A stretch of 64,000 nt of DNA from Iris pallida (GCA_029216955.1 JANAVB010015600.1:37384153-37448152), one strand, 5' to 3'; positions 35,082 through 46,245 are shown, counted from the stretch's first letter. Numbers and translations are program-made. Notes: generated by a model from the sequence alone, not told the origin.

Positions 35082-36272
35082 TTCGACCAACAGGCGTTTG
35101 AAGAAATGTTCTCCGACGGGAGCGCTGGCCCGGTCCAGAAGCGAACCCGTATAAAGAAAGCTCGCAGAAAGTGGAGGCCAAAATCATTTGCTCCTTCCCA
35201 AGCTCTGGACGGAATACTCTCTGCTGTCCAAGACGGCGAAGATAACTCTCATGCAGCCCCACTTCAAGCCATAGAGGACTCTGCTGTCCCCAAGTCCTGA
35301 AGAGGAAAGCACTACGATGTTGGACTTGCAGGGGCAAAGAGTGATTCTATGTGCTCCAGGAAGAAGCCGAACAAAGGCACTAGCCGCAGGCTGAACACTC
35401 ATGCGGCCAAGGTTGCCAGCCGCATGTATGATGTCCATGCGGCCGAAACTGCCAGTCGAATGCAGAATACCCATACGGCTAAGATTTCCAGCCGCATGGA
35501 GAAGAATTATACGGCCGAGACTTCCAGCCGCATGAAGAAAGCCCATGTGGCTACGATTGCCAGCCGCATGAGGACTGTTGATTCCAGCCGCATACTGTCT
35601 GCTCCACGCAGCTCAGGCTCAGTCTTCGATCGCCTCTCCTATGGTCCTGATCTCTCACGCTCCCGAAAAAATATGTCTGACTCTCTGCAGCACCACTTAG
35701 ACTCTTCCTACTATGTGCCCTCACACACTAGAGTGAAGAAGTCTAGAGCAGCGCAAGCTTGGCGAGCTCAGTCCGCTGTCCTGACCTCTGACCATCCGAG
35801 CGCTCCACATACTGTTATGCGGGCCTCTGATGGGAAGTTGTACAGAACCGCTCGGGTCCAGCCCCCGACGGCAAACGGACAGTGTGGTTCCCAAAAGTCT
35901 TCCAAAACCCATGGAGCAAACATGGTCGTTCCAGACCCATCTGACTTGCGTGAGGTTATCCTTCACAAGCTTAAGGAAAGAGAAGAGACCTCGGTGTGCA
36001 AAGAATCCTTCCACGGACGTCACTGCACCCAAGTTATTGTCAACTGCTGTTGCAACAACGCGACGATACGAGAAGACCGGCAGTCCGTCTTCCAAAGATT
36101 ACAACAGCCGAGCTCAGAGGATGTGGAGCCTCCCGTTGTCTCCTGCAACTCTACTCAGAAAATCCCCGCCGATGGGAGAGGGAAGAAGATAAACGTTTCC
36201 AGCCCGAAGATTCCAACCACTATGACTAAGAAACTGTCGTCTAAATGGTTGTCCACCACCGGAGTTTTCTAA
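35082..36272 (+). pseudogene. Tat-C gag, N-terminal region with motif-encoded repeats
   Basis: It continues the gag frame from 24834. A TGA at 35298 (an arginine codon in this family is CGA) and a TAA at 36270 are the only interruptions. From about 35395 to 35590 the protein has alternating HAA(K/E) and SRM units, because the DNA alternates CATGCGGCC and AGCCGCATG. A conserved block RAS-DGKLYRT-RVQP and a Cys-rich stretch (HCTQVIVNCCCNN) follow near 35815 and 36020-36060. I know no domain for this N-terminal extension. Ogre-like Tat elements do carry extra sequence before the core gag. Confidence 0.75.
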
Positions 36273-36380
36273 GGTACCCGTTCAAAGACAAAATCTGCTG
36301 CAGTAGGAAATTCATCATCCACATCACTGGGGGTTTCTGGAACTGGGGGTAGCACTCCTCCGAACATCCACGACAATCCG

Positions 36381-38042
36381 ATGTTCCAAGGAGACGAGCC
36401 CGGGAAAACAACCCTCCCATCAAATATAGCAGGTGCCGACGTTTCCGAGGACGTCCATGACTCTCAAGATGAAGCAAGCTCTGAAGCTGGGGGTACTATA
36501 CCTTCTGAATCCGAACCAGAGGAGAACATTCCCATATACCCCGATGACTTCTCGGTACAGGGGTATGAGTCGGAGGGCACGTCATCCACCGTCCCTTCCA
36601 CTTCTACTCATTTGAGGATGGCATTCATAACGAACGACGAACAAGATGGTCCCAGTGATCGCCAACGCATCGACACTCTGGAGACCATACTGCGTACTTT
36701 GGTCAAATCGGTGGACGAGATCAAAGCAGCCCTCCCTACACTGCAAGGAGGGACGTCTGGCCAAACAAACTTGGGTCCCGCGGTCAATGCAAACTCGAAC
36801 TCAGCGGCACCAAACCTGGGCAATAATCCTCCTGAAATGTCGGTTCCTACCGCTGCAGACGAGGCCAGAGAGGCAAGAAGAGAGGTCCAGGAGCTGCGGG
36901 CCATGTTCCATGCCCGAGAAAACTGCCAAGACCTTAGGATACGACAACCGTATCCCGCTGCATGGAGAGATGTTCCCTTCCCACCAAAGTATAAACCATT
37001 CCACATCAATCCATATGATAAGAAGACTTCTGCAAGCAGGTACATCACTTACTTCGAGGTCACCACTGACCATCTTCCCCATGACGATGCCATCCTTACA
37101 CGATTATTCATCGGGGCATTGGAAGGGGTCGCCTTCGACTGGTACCGCAACCTGCCAGACAACTGCATCCACTCCTTCACCAGCTTCAAGCGCATGTTCT
37201 TAGAGATATTCTATGAGGTAGGACAGGATGTCACAATGTCCACCCTTATGGACGTCGTTCAGAGGGAGAAGGAGCTGATAATGAACTATATTGAACGGTC
37301 TTGCCAAACCGCAATGAAGTTACCATCGGGTAATCCGGATTCCTCCTTGATTGAAATTTGTCAAAAGAGACTGCTTCCAACAATCAGCCTCTCGATGGGT
37401 GAAAGTCAATTCAAGGACTGGAAGACGTTCATCATCAGTGCCACTAGCGCCGAAGACAGGTTGAAGAATGCTCGCCAACTGGGATTGCACATTTCGGAAG
37501 GAGAGGACAAGGGCAAGCGCCCTAATACCAACAACAACAATGGTGGTAACTCCTCCAACAATTGGGACAACAAGGACAAGCAGGCTATGGTGGCCGACAC
37601 AGCCCAGAAACCTGAGTCAAAATCGACATACAAGCAATGGCCGCAAATGACCTACTCCTTCGAAGACGGCCATGTCAAGCCCATCTTGGACATGCTCATA
37701 CAAGGATATAGAATTCAGCTCCCTCCACCAAGACGAAAACCTCGGCCGGCAGAAATGGAGAGCCCAAAGTACTGCCATTACCACCGCTACGTCCACCATG
37801 CTACACACGACTGCTACCAACTGAAGCGATACATCCAACATCTCATCGATTCAAAGGCTCTGGCCATTGATTTCGAGGAGGTAACCGTGGCAGCCAACAT
37901 GGTGTCCGTCCAGTTTGGCAGCTTCTCTCCGACAGAGACTCAAGACGGCGTGGTACCCATCCCTAGGGCGATAATAGAGATTGCTAATCTTCCACCTCCT
38001 CGAGATCAGGCTACTGGTCTGGTACCCCTCACCACGTCATAA
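36381..38042 (+). CDS. Tat-C gag core (retrotransposon gag domain)
   Basis: A 553-residue open frame, the longest coding segment in the window and in frame with the segments before and after. Residues 1-110 are acidic and Ser/Glu-rich. Residues about 190-330 form the retrotransposon gag domain (YITYFEVTTDHLPHDDAILT, LEGVAFDWYRNLP, FLEIFYEVGQDV). Residues about 380-420 are Asn/Lys-rich and basic, suited to nucleic-acid binding. Residues about 470-495 (YCHYHRYVHHATHDCYQLK) form a CxxH...H...C cluster in place of a CCHC knuckle, as in Tat gags. The start at 36381 is only the first Met after the stop. Gag would form the particle that packages the RNA. Confidence 0.85.
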   Translation: MFQGDEPGKTTLPSNIAGADVSEDVHDSQDEASSEAGGTIPSESEPEENIPIYPDDFSVQGYESEGTSSTVPSTSTHLRMAFITNDEQDGPSDRQRIDTLETILRTLVKSVDEIKAALPTLQGGTSGQTNLGPAVNANSNSAAPNLGNNPPEMSVPTAADEAREARREVQELRAMFHARENCQDLRIRQPYPAAWRDVPFPPKYKPFHINPYDKKTSASRYITYFEVTTDHLPHDDAILTRLFIGALEGVAFDWYRNLPDNCIHSFTSFKRMFLEIFYEVGQDVTMSTLMDVVQREKELIMNYIERSCQTAMKLPSGNPDSSLIEICQKRLLPTISLSMGESQFKDWKTFIISATSAEDRLKNARQLGLHISEGEDKGKRPNTNNNNGGNSSNNWDNKDKQAMVADTAQKPESKSTYKQWPQMTYSFEDGHVKPILDMLIQGYRIQLPPPRRKPRPAEMESPKYCHYHRYVHHATHDCYQLKRYIQHLIDSKALAIDFEEVTVAANMVSVQFGSFSPTETQDGVVPIPRAIIEIANLPPPRDQATGLVPLTTS

Positions 38043-38051
38043 TGGGAGATC

Positions 38052-38909
38052 ATGTGGGTCCACCCGGACTTGGTACCTGAGGTGACTCAGTCCGCATCTC
38101 CCTCCACCAGCAAAAAAAAGAATGGGAAAGTCAAATCATGTCGCATGATCTCGACAGAGGTCGAAGAAGCTGCTGTTGTTGTTACCCGCTCTGGTGCTCA
38201 ATCCCAACCTACGCCAGATAACTCGGCTGAAGATCATCAGCCGGCTACTGCTGACGCTCCGGGACCTTCTCAACCTCCGATGACCGACATGCCTAGGCCG
38301 AAAGAGACTCGCTTTGACAAATCCCTCCGAAAAGAGGCACCTCATAGGCTGGAAAGGCCCTACAACTTTGACATCTTAGCATATTTGGCCAACACACCGG
38401 CCAAATTGTCATTATACGAGCTCCTGAGACTCTCCAAGGATGTTCGCACGGCTTTGAGCGATGCCCTCCAGAATGTCGACGCATATCTGGCTCAGGTTAA
38501 CCTCACAGGAGAGAACCCGCCTGCAGATCTCCAAGACAGTGCTTGTACAGGAGCGATGCCCAACATTGTCTTCACTCCACAAGATATGCTCATCAAAACC
38601 AATCTGCATGATCATCCGTTATATTACACTGGATACATCGGCGACGCAAAGGTGGATCGGATGCACATTGTTCCTGGTTCTTCTATAAGCATCATCCCGA
38701 AGGGTTTATTACACCATCTTCGCATCCCTATGCATCGCTTGACGCCAACAAGCACCGCCATCAGCACTTTCAATTCGGGCAGGAGCTACCCGATTGGGAA
38801 GATTCGCTTGAAGTGCCAAATCGGCGATCTTCAGTCAGAAGTGACCTGTTACGTCATAGATGCAGTCAGAAGTGACCTGTTACCACAGGACTACTACAAC
38901 AAGACCTGA
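38052..38909 (+). pseudogene. Tat-C protease, catalytic Asp lost and 3' part deleted
   Basis: This 285-residue segment is in frame with gag. The leader KLSLYELLRLSKDVRTAL is as in Tat-B. The active-site block reads DRMHIVPGSSISI, with Val (38670-38672) where Tat-B has Asp, so it could not cleave. After CYVIDA the sequence has lost about 1.15 kb relative to Tat-B. The join is marked by a repeated 19-base word (cagtcagaagtgacctgtt at 38841 and again near 38865). The deletion keeps the frame, and the ORF ends at a TGA where the family has CGA. Confidence 0.85.
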
Positions 38910-40690
38910 TGCAGACTGGGATATGTTACGCCTGCAACAACCCCTGAAAGCTCAAATGAGGAATGCGACTGGCATTCATACTCAACCGGATCACCAACTG
39001 CTGATTCAGATATCAGCATCAGGGATGTATTCAGGCAAGTCATGTCTGTCAATATGGCATTCGCCGATGCTTACGAAGAAGGTGAATACTTTCCTGAACT
39101 CCTCGAATTAGAGCCGTGGGCCCAACAGTTGGATGCGCAATGGGAGAAGCGGTTTGAACAAAGAGAGCCTCCTACTGAAGATGAGGTCATGCAACTGGAT
39201 CTTGGCAGCGACTCTTCTCCAAAACCAATCTTCGTTAGTAAAAGCCTGATAGATGAAGAGCGAGAATCGCTACTGGAACTCGTCAAAAAATACATTGATG
39301 TGTTCACCTGGAACTATGAAGACATGCCAGGGCTAAACCTCGATGTTGCTCTTCACAAGCTCAACATTCGGCCAGATGCAAAGCCAGTCAAACAACAGCA
39401 ACGACGCTTCCGTTCAGGCATCATGGATGCGATCGAAGCCGAAGTCAACAAACGGATAGCCAGCGGCTTCATTCGTGAAGAACAACATCTGGACTGGGTC
39501 GCCAACATAGTACCGGTCCTCAAGAAGAATGGGAAGATTTGAATCTGCATCAATTTTCGCAATCTGAACGAGGCATGTCCCAAAGATGAGTTCTCCCTCC
39601 CTATCACAGACATCATGATTGACAATACCTGCGGCTTCGAACGTATGTCATTCATGGATGGCTTTTCGGGGTAGAACCAAATTAAGATATCTCTCGACGA
39701 TGAAAAGCATACATCATTCCGAACACCGATTGGCACATACTGCTACAAAGTCATGCCCTTTGGTTTAAAGAATGATGGCGCCACATAACAAAGAGCCATG
39801 AGTATCATCTTCAGGGACCACTTGCGCAAAACAGTGGAATGCTATATTGACGACATTGCCGTCAAAAGCCGCTCTAAGGAAGATCATCTGCATGATCTAA
39901 GGACAGTGTTCGACCTAATACGAGCGCACAATCTAAAAATAAACCCTACGAAATTCTTCTTGGGCGTATCCAGCGGAAAGTTTTTGGGTTTCATCATCAC
40001 CTCCCAGGGTATCCACATAGACCCTGAGAAGATGAAGGCAATCATGGAGATGAGTCTCCCGAGAAATCTTCGAGAACTCTGAGGCCTTCAAGGGAGGTTA
40101 GCTTACATCAGGAGGTTCATCTCCAACCTCTCCGGACGATGTCAGCCATTCACCCATCTCATGAAGAAGGGCATTTCATTTGTATGGGATGAAGAATGCC
40201 AGCGTGCCTTCGACAGCATCAAAGAATATTTGTCGAACCCTCCAGTCCTGGTGGCCCCGGTTGCTGGAAAACTATTCCTGCTCTATGTACGAGTAATAGA
40301 GCATTTCCTCGGCGCTCTGCTAGCATAAAACAACGATGCAGGCCATGAGCAAGCTATATATTACCTCAGCCGAATGATGATCGGGCCAGAGCACCGATAT
40401 ACCGCCGTGGAGAAGGATTGCCTCGCCCTGGTGTTCGCCATTCAAAAGATGCGATACTATGTCACGGGGCAAACCATACATGTGATATCATGAGTCAACC
40501 CCCTCAGGGTCCTCATGACTAACCAGGGGCACTCAGCTCTCGCCTCGCTACATGGACAATATTACTGTCCCCCTACCGTATGATCTTCGTACCGCAAAAG
40601 GCTGTTAAAGGTCAAGCCCTGGCAAACTTTTTAGCAGCTCACCCCGGCTCAGAATTGGCCAGAATATACAAAAAAATCCAAGATGAGATC
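38910..40690 (+). pseudogene. Tat-C reverse transcriptase and RNase H
   Basis: The open part 39042-39541 has an acidic linker and the RT start (HKLNIRPDAKPVKQQ, VPVLKKNGKI). RT then continues through stops at 39540, near 39672 and 39786, and at 40080: NEACPKDEFSLPITD, FGLKNDGAT, the signature ECYIDDIAVKS (YIDD), SSGKFLGFIITSQGI. Gypsy RNase H follows (QAIYYLSRMMIGPEHRYTAV, DCLALVFAIQ) with stops near 40326 and 40491 and a one-base deletion near 40520. The order and spacing equal those of Tat-B. Confidence 0.87.
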
Positions 40691-40729
40691 GCTGACTCGC
40701 ACACGACCTCTCACGATGATATATGGTGA

Positions 40730-41368
40730 ATGTTCTTCGACGGTGCTTCAAGGACCGGACCCAAGGGCAATATCGTAGTCGGAGTCGGGGTGGTGCTGAT
40801 ATCTCCTTCCGGACTGGTGATCATTCACGCTTACTCCCTCACGGAACCTTGCTCTAACAATATGGCCGAGTACAACGCTTTAGTCATTGGCCTCCAACTT
40901 GCAAGAGAGCTGGAGGTAGAATATCTTGAAGCATATAGCGATTCACAGCTAATCGTCAATCAGATTTGGGGTTCATACGAGGTTCGCCATGAAGACATGA
41001 TCCCCTATCACCAAATAGCGATCAACATCATCTCGTCATTTGAAGGGTTCTTCATCAAATACGTCCCCAGACTACAAAATATCGAAGCCGATGCCCTAGC
41101 AGGCCTTGTCGCTTCCCTAGCAGTGCCGAACCAAATTTATCATTTGGTGGACGTGATAGGCCATGAACTGGTTTGTCCCGAGAACAACGTTCAATTCGTG
41201 ACGAGTTATTTCGCTCAAACGATCGACGAAGTACCAGACTGGAGACAACCATTCATAGACTTCGTAGTCTACGACATCCTGCCCGAGAACCCAAAAGAAG
41301 CCACCTCTATCAGAAGGCGTTCCCTCAGATTCTTCTACGATACAGAGACGAAAATGCTGTATCGCTGA
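40730..41368 (+). pseudogene. Tat-C archaeal-type RNase H
   Basis: 212 residues, second RNase H of the Tat lineage: MFFDGASRTGPKGN, CSNNMAEYNALVIGLQLA, AYSDSQLIVNQI and NIEADALAGL. In Tat-B the third motif reads YGDSQL, while here it is YSDSQL, with the Asp kept. The segment runs on to the integrase N-terminus and ends at a TGA (CGA in Tat-B) at 41366. Confidence 0.88.
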
Positions 41369-42496
41369 TCCTACGATGGATTATTGCTTCAATATCTGTC
41401 AAACGCAGAAGCCAAAGAAGCTGTACGCGAAGCTCATGACGGTGTCTGTGGGGCCCATCAGCCTGGCCCAAAATTGTAAGACCGTTTTTGCCGAATGGGA
41501 TACTACTGGCCCACGATGGTAGCAGATACGATAGACTATACAAGAAAGTACAAAGCCTGCCAAGTCCACGCGGACTTCATCCACCAGCCATCCGATTTTC
41601 TACATCCGACAGTGGCGTACTGGCTATTCGAAGCATGGAGAATAGATATCATCGGTCCGATTACTCCACCTTCTTCCCGAGGACATCATTTCATACTCGC
41701 AATCACGTATTACATCTCCAAATGGGCGGAAGCTGTTCCGCTTGCTGAAGTAAAGACTTCAAACGTGGTTAGCTTCCTCAAGCATCACGTCATCTATCGC
41801 TTTGGACTGCCCCGAAGGATCATGCATGATAATGGTCCGCAGTTCGTAAGCCACGCCTTCTATCGGTTCTACGACAAGCACCGCATCCAGAATATTGCTT
41901 CAACACCAAACAACCCAGCGGCTAATGGTCTGGCTGAAGAATTCAACAAAACCATCATCAAGTTGCTCAAAAAGTTCGTATCATCCAACAAACGCGACTG
42001 GAACGAGAATCTTGGTGAATGCTTATGGTCGTACCGTACTACAGTCCGAACGGCCACTGGAAACACACCATTCTCCCTGGTGTACGGGAGTAAGGCAATT
42101 CTCCCATTGGAGACTCAAATACCCTCGCTCCGCGTTGCTTTCACATACCAATTGATGACAGACGATAACTACCGTCGCCGGCTACAAGAGTTGGAGGCCT
42201 TAGATGAAAAGCACCTATTGGCTCAGCAACGAATCGAGCTATACCAAGCACACATCTCTGGAGCCTTCAATAAGAAGGTTAAAATTAGAATATTCCAAGT
42301 GGATGATCTCGTTTTGGCAGTTCGGAGGCCGATGGTTATGACTCATAAAACCGCCGGCAAGTTCCAGCCAAAGTGGGAAGGTCCATTTATCATTGAGGCT
42401 GTATTCTCCAACGGTGCTTATCGTCCCGTAAAATAAAACGGAGACTTGCTCATGTTGCCCGTCAACGGTAAGTTCCTGAAGAAATATTATGTCTAA
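41369..42496 (+). pseudogene. Tat-C integrase
   Basis: The HHCC-like region (EAHDGVCGAHQPG, RKYKACQ) has a stop near 41477. A 313-residue open frame from 41495 follows with the full DDE triad: Asp in RIDIIGP (about 41645), Asp in MHDNGPQFVS (about 41827) and Glu in NGLAEEFNKT (about 41937). The C-terminal domain has DDLVLAVRRP and KFQPKWEGPFII. A TAA at 42434 cuts off the last 20 codons, and the natural end KKYYV is at 42496. It is the best-preserved integrase in the window but lacks an intact zinc-binding motif. Confidence 0.88.
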
Positions 42497-42499
42497 ACG

Positions 42500-42790
42500 A
42501 CATTCTCACAAATCCCAGATTATTGAGTTATGTACCCGTCGGTACCGCTGAACTCACATTCACAACATTCTAGATTATTGAGTTATGTACTCGCCGGTAC
42601 CGCTGAACTCACATTCACGAACATCCCAGATCATTGAGTTATATACCCTCCGGTACCGCTGAACTCACATTCATAATATCCCAGATTGCTGAGTTATGTA
42701 CCCGCTGGAACCCCTGAACTCACACTTTTCCTCCAAATATCCCAGATTGCTGAGTTATGTACCCGCAGGTGCCTCTGAACTCATATTCCG
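42500..42790. repeat. Tandem repeat after integrase in Tat-C, five units
   Basis: Units of about 55-60 bases with CAGATTATTGAGTTATGTAC, CGGTACCGCTGAACTCACAT. It is homologous (complement) to 17822-18112 of Tat-B but independently diverged in copy number and sequence. Confidence 0.92.
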
Positions 42791-43689
42791 GCCACTCTTT
42801 TATGTAGTAAGTCATGTATGATCATACCTCTGAACTTATTTCTCTGAAAGAGCTCCTCCCTCATGATCCACTACCCGCACTCTCAGTGCACAAAAAGGGT
42901 AACAGATCCATAAAATTTCTAAGACGACCACGTCGATGTTACCTCTGAGTCGTCTCACTTCCGCCAAAAACAAATCACCCCTCTACATAGAACTTCCATG
43001 TCCTCATTACCTCTGAGTTGTTCTATGTACCCCTTTATGGAGCCCACTCCTGCCATGTCCTCATTACCTCTGAGTGGGAAGGCTCCATCGAAGAAACCCT
43101 CATATTTACCATGTCCTCATTACCTCTGAGTAAGTATGTTGGTTTATCTCTCGACTTATTATCTGTACAAAAAAACCCCAGGGTACGCCAAAGATAATAG
43201 GTCCACAAATGTCTTTCGACGACCACAAATGTCCTCTGTTGACCACAAATATCTTCCTCTGAGTCCACTCCTGCCATATCCTCATTACCTCTGAGTAGGA
43301 AGACTCTGCGGTAAAACTTTCATACTTGCCATGTCCTCATTACCTCTGAGTAAGTATGTTGGTTTTCTCTCGCCTTATTATCCGTATCCTGAACCAGGGT
43401 ACGCCAAGGATAATAAGCCCACAAATGTCATCTGCTGACTACAAATGATGTACTAAGTTTCCTAGTACATGCGCATCATTTCTCATCATGCCCCGGGAGC
43501 CCAGCTGCTCTATGGCATTCTTTCTCCCGATACCAGGAACGTCCATGACCACCTTACCGTGGAATTGTTCTAGGTATCCCTATCAAACTTGTTATCCATA
43601 CACAAATCCCAGGTATGCCAAGGGTAACAGGTCCACAAACAGTCTCCCAAGCGGGGCAAACACCACCACAACACCATAGACCCAATAAG
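42791..43689. other. Post-integrase untranslated region of Tat-C
   Basis: It contains repeated TCCTCATTACCTCTGAGT words (42995-43350) and three GACCACAAATGTC words (43210-43250). No coding sequence. It ends at the CACTA-1 target site aag. Confidence 0.7.
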
Positions 43690-44040
43690 CACTACAAGAA
43701 AATTGATTTTTCCTAATGTTTTTTAAACGTCGAAAAGTAGGTCAAAAACGTTGGCATAAGAATTAACAACGTTTTTTTCAACATTTTCGACAAAAGTCGT
43801 CATTGCTGTAGTTGGGAATTTACGACATTTTAGATAAACGTCGGTATAGGTAAAGACGATTTGCAACAACAATTAATAAAGGTCGAAAATTGTACAATAA
43901 TGGGTAATAATTTTTTGACGTTTTAATAAAAACATCGAAAACTAAACTTTTTTTCCAACCTTTTTTAAAAACGTTGGGATTTGCTTTTTCTACATTTTCT
44001 CAAAAAATTTCCAATGTTTTAACATAAACGTCGGTATAAG
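43690..44040. repeat. CACTA-1 left subterminal repeats
   Basis: At least eight variants of AAACGTCGGTAT, AAACGTTGG or their complements in 350 bases. They would be transposase binding sites. Confidence 0.85.
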
Positions 44041-44760
44041 TAAAGTCATTTTAAAAAAAATTATAATTTGAATATATTTGCCATGCACTTGTATTCAATC
44101 GGCTTTCTATTGAATAATTAAATCATACTTTAATTAACATTATACGTTTAACAGTATAATTTACAAAATAAACTTTAATTAATCAAAATACAATATTTTA
44201 TTGAAACCGAGTTTAACATAATAAAACAAGTTAGAATTGATAGCAGTGACGTCTCATATGAGAGCTCTTCCTTCAATTGTAGATACTTGGATACAGTTAG
44301 CTCTTCCACAACCATTCGCTCGAAGATGCTTCCGTTTGAGAGCTCTACCAAAGTCCAACAACTTATAAAGAGGCTGGAGAATCAAGCCGGATAACCAATT
44401 TGATTCATACAAGTGAAACTAGTTCTCTTATGTTTGAAGGAAAGAATAACTATCAAAGGAAAATCTACAAATAAGAGTATCACAAATCATAATATCATTC
44501 CTACTTCCTATTGTCTACCTCTATTAGAATGTGTCAGTGTCAACTTCGACCATCTTAGCTACATGAACTGATAGACCGAACAATGAACCGCGTCTTGTAG
44601 TAAAAGAAAACCCTCGTCTACATTCCTAAATACACATCACATGGACTCCAGTTCCCTCTATTAACATATATTAAATGCAATAGTAGCAACAGTATTGTTG
44701 CAGGGGTTGTTAACAACATAGGTTGTAGCAGCAAGGGATGTGCAGTATAGGGATGTATAG
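44041..44760. other. CACTA-1 interior, nothing recognised
   Basis: AT-rich sequence with no supported ORF, RNA gene or repeat. Confidence 0.5.
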
Positions 44761-44774
44761 TAGTCAATAGGAGG

Positions 44775-44990
44775 AGGACAGTCCCCGAGGTCGTAGCCCA
44801 TTAGGAACGGCGAGGCATCCCGGCGCAGTGGCGCGGGTTCGAGCCTCCATGGAGGCAAGCCTCCATGCTCCATTAAGAAGTGGACACCCAAAAAAAAGGG
44901 TAGAGGACAACCTGGGTGTGCAGACAGAAGTCTGTCCGTGTAGTAACTGCAATGCAGCCGCCTGCAGCAGGACAAGGAAAACCTGTGTGA
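44775..44990 (+). repeat. Possible tRNA-derived SINE remnant
   Basis: An A-box-like TAGCCCATTAGG (about 44794) and a B-box GGTTCGAGCC (about 44836) are spaced about 41 bases apart, the spacing of an RNA polymerase III internal promoter. No poly(A) tail or target duplication was identified. It may be only a chance resemblance. Confidence 0.3.
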
Positions 44991-45350
44991 TATTTTCAAT
45001 TCTGGGTGCAGCATCCTTGTATGAATATGTATGTGCAACATAGGTTTCAGTGTGCATGTTTGCCTAAGTAAATCTTGGTGCATCAATGCACATATATATG
45101 TGTGTGTAGGAATTAATAGGAATTGTGTTATGCGTGCTACTTGCTTATCCCTGCATAGCAGTTTGTATGAGAATTTGGTAGCAGTAGGTAAAGAGGAAAT
45201 AATAGTTCAATTCTTCCTGGCTAGCTATTAATATTAGCAACACACTCAAATGTAATATATTATCTAAAACTACTTCTAGATCATCAATATGGTTTTTAGA
45301 TATCATATTTTTAGTTGTAAAAATAAGTCCTTATGTTATCGAAAGCATAC

Positions 45351-46245
45351 CTTTGACATCAGATCCCCAAGGTTGATGACCATAGTTTACAAAGTCCTTT
45401 AGAAAATTACATCGCTCACTGGAAGTAATGTCCCAATGTCTTTGCTCCACGATTTTAGTGAATATCCAATGCCATGAAAAAGAGATTGAACATATCATCA
45501 AACAGAAATTACAAAGAAGGAAAAAAGAATAAAACTTAAGAGACAAACCTTAATCAAAGCTCCTCGACCAATCATGCAAGTAGAAATTCTAGAGCATTCA
45601 GAAGTGTGATTATTCTAGTCAGAGTAGGAAAAAATATCACCATGCCCTATAACTTGCAACACATCAAGGGACGTGGTTGCACAATGATCAATATAATCCG
45701 AATCAGCAAGCTTGTTGTACCGTTGTTGTCATAATCTACCATGTATAGTTACTGCACTAGCACCCCAGTTACTAATATCTGAAATGAAAGAATCAACGCG
45801 ATACATGCCCTCAAAATATCCAGTCTGCACCTTTGCCCAGGAAATAGATTAAACTTAAACTTTAAGAACTGAATTCAGTTGAAAAAAAATGTGGACCAAA
45901 GAGAAATCAACCAAAATAATATATGATTAAGATGAAAACCTTATGAACATTTTCCCTGACTTGTGAAAGGATATAAGTGACTACTGTAATACTAAGACCA
46001 ATGGTTATAACATACAAAACTACCTTTACAGTGATAGGCTTGTCAATTGTGCCACTAGCTGCTTGAATGATGCCCTTCATCCTCATGGGCTTCGTAAGTA
46101 AGGAAGAACCTGCACCCTTATTAACAATAATATCAATTGGGCACCCCAAATTAATGTCGATGAAGTTAACTTTACATTCCTGATCTATGAGTTTAATAGT
46201 CGACACCACATGATATTCATATGTTCCACAACTATGCCTTCTTGT
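45351..46245 (-). pseudogene. Captured fragment of a tRNA-dihydrouridine(47) synthase (DUS3-like) gene
   Basis: Three consecutive exons with GT-AG introns remain. Exon a (46245-46024) has NFIDINLGCPIDI and VNKGAGSSLLTKPMRMK, the flavin-enzyme core. Exon b (45824-45549) has GYFEGMYRVDSFI, NWGASAVTIHGR and STCMIGRGALIK. Exon c (about 45473-45351) has the motifs WIFTKI, EQRHWDI and WGSDVKG, which is the start of the C-terminal helical part. The order and spacing match eukaryotic DUS3, which reduces U47 in tRNA. Two in-frame stops fall in exon b (after HGR and after FSYSD), and the N-terminal zinc-finger region, the start and the C-terminus are missing. The introns show capture at DNA level. It is non-functional. 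Confidence 0.85.

Noticed and set aside
44794..44850. A functional tRNA gene
   Set aside because: Only A- and B-box-like words are present. No acceptor stem or anticodon arm can be folded by eye.
44661..45086. Minus-strand ORFs of 97-141 residues in CACTA-1
   Set aside because: No domain and no continuity with the DUS-like exons upstream. Checked for the next DUS exon and not found.
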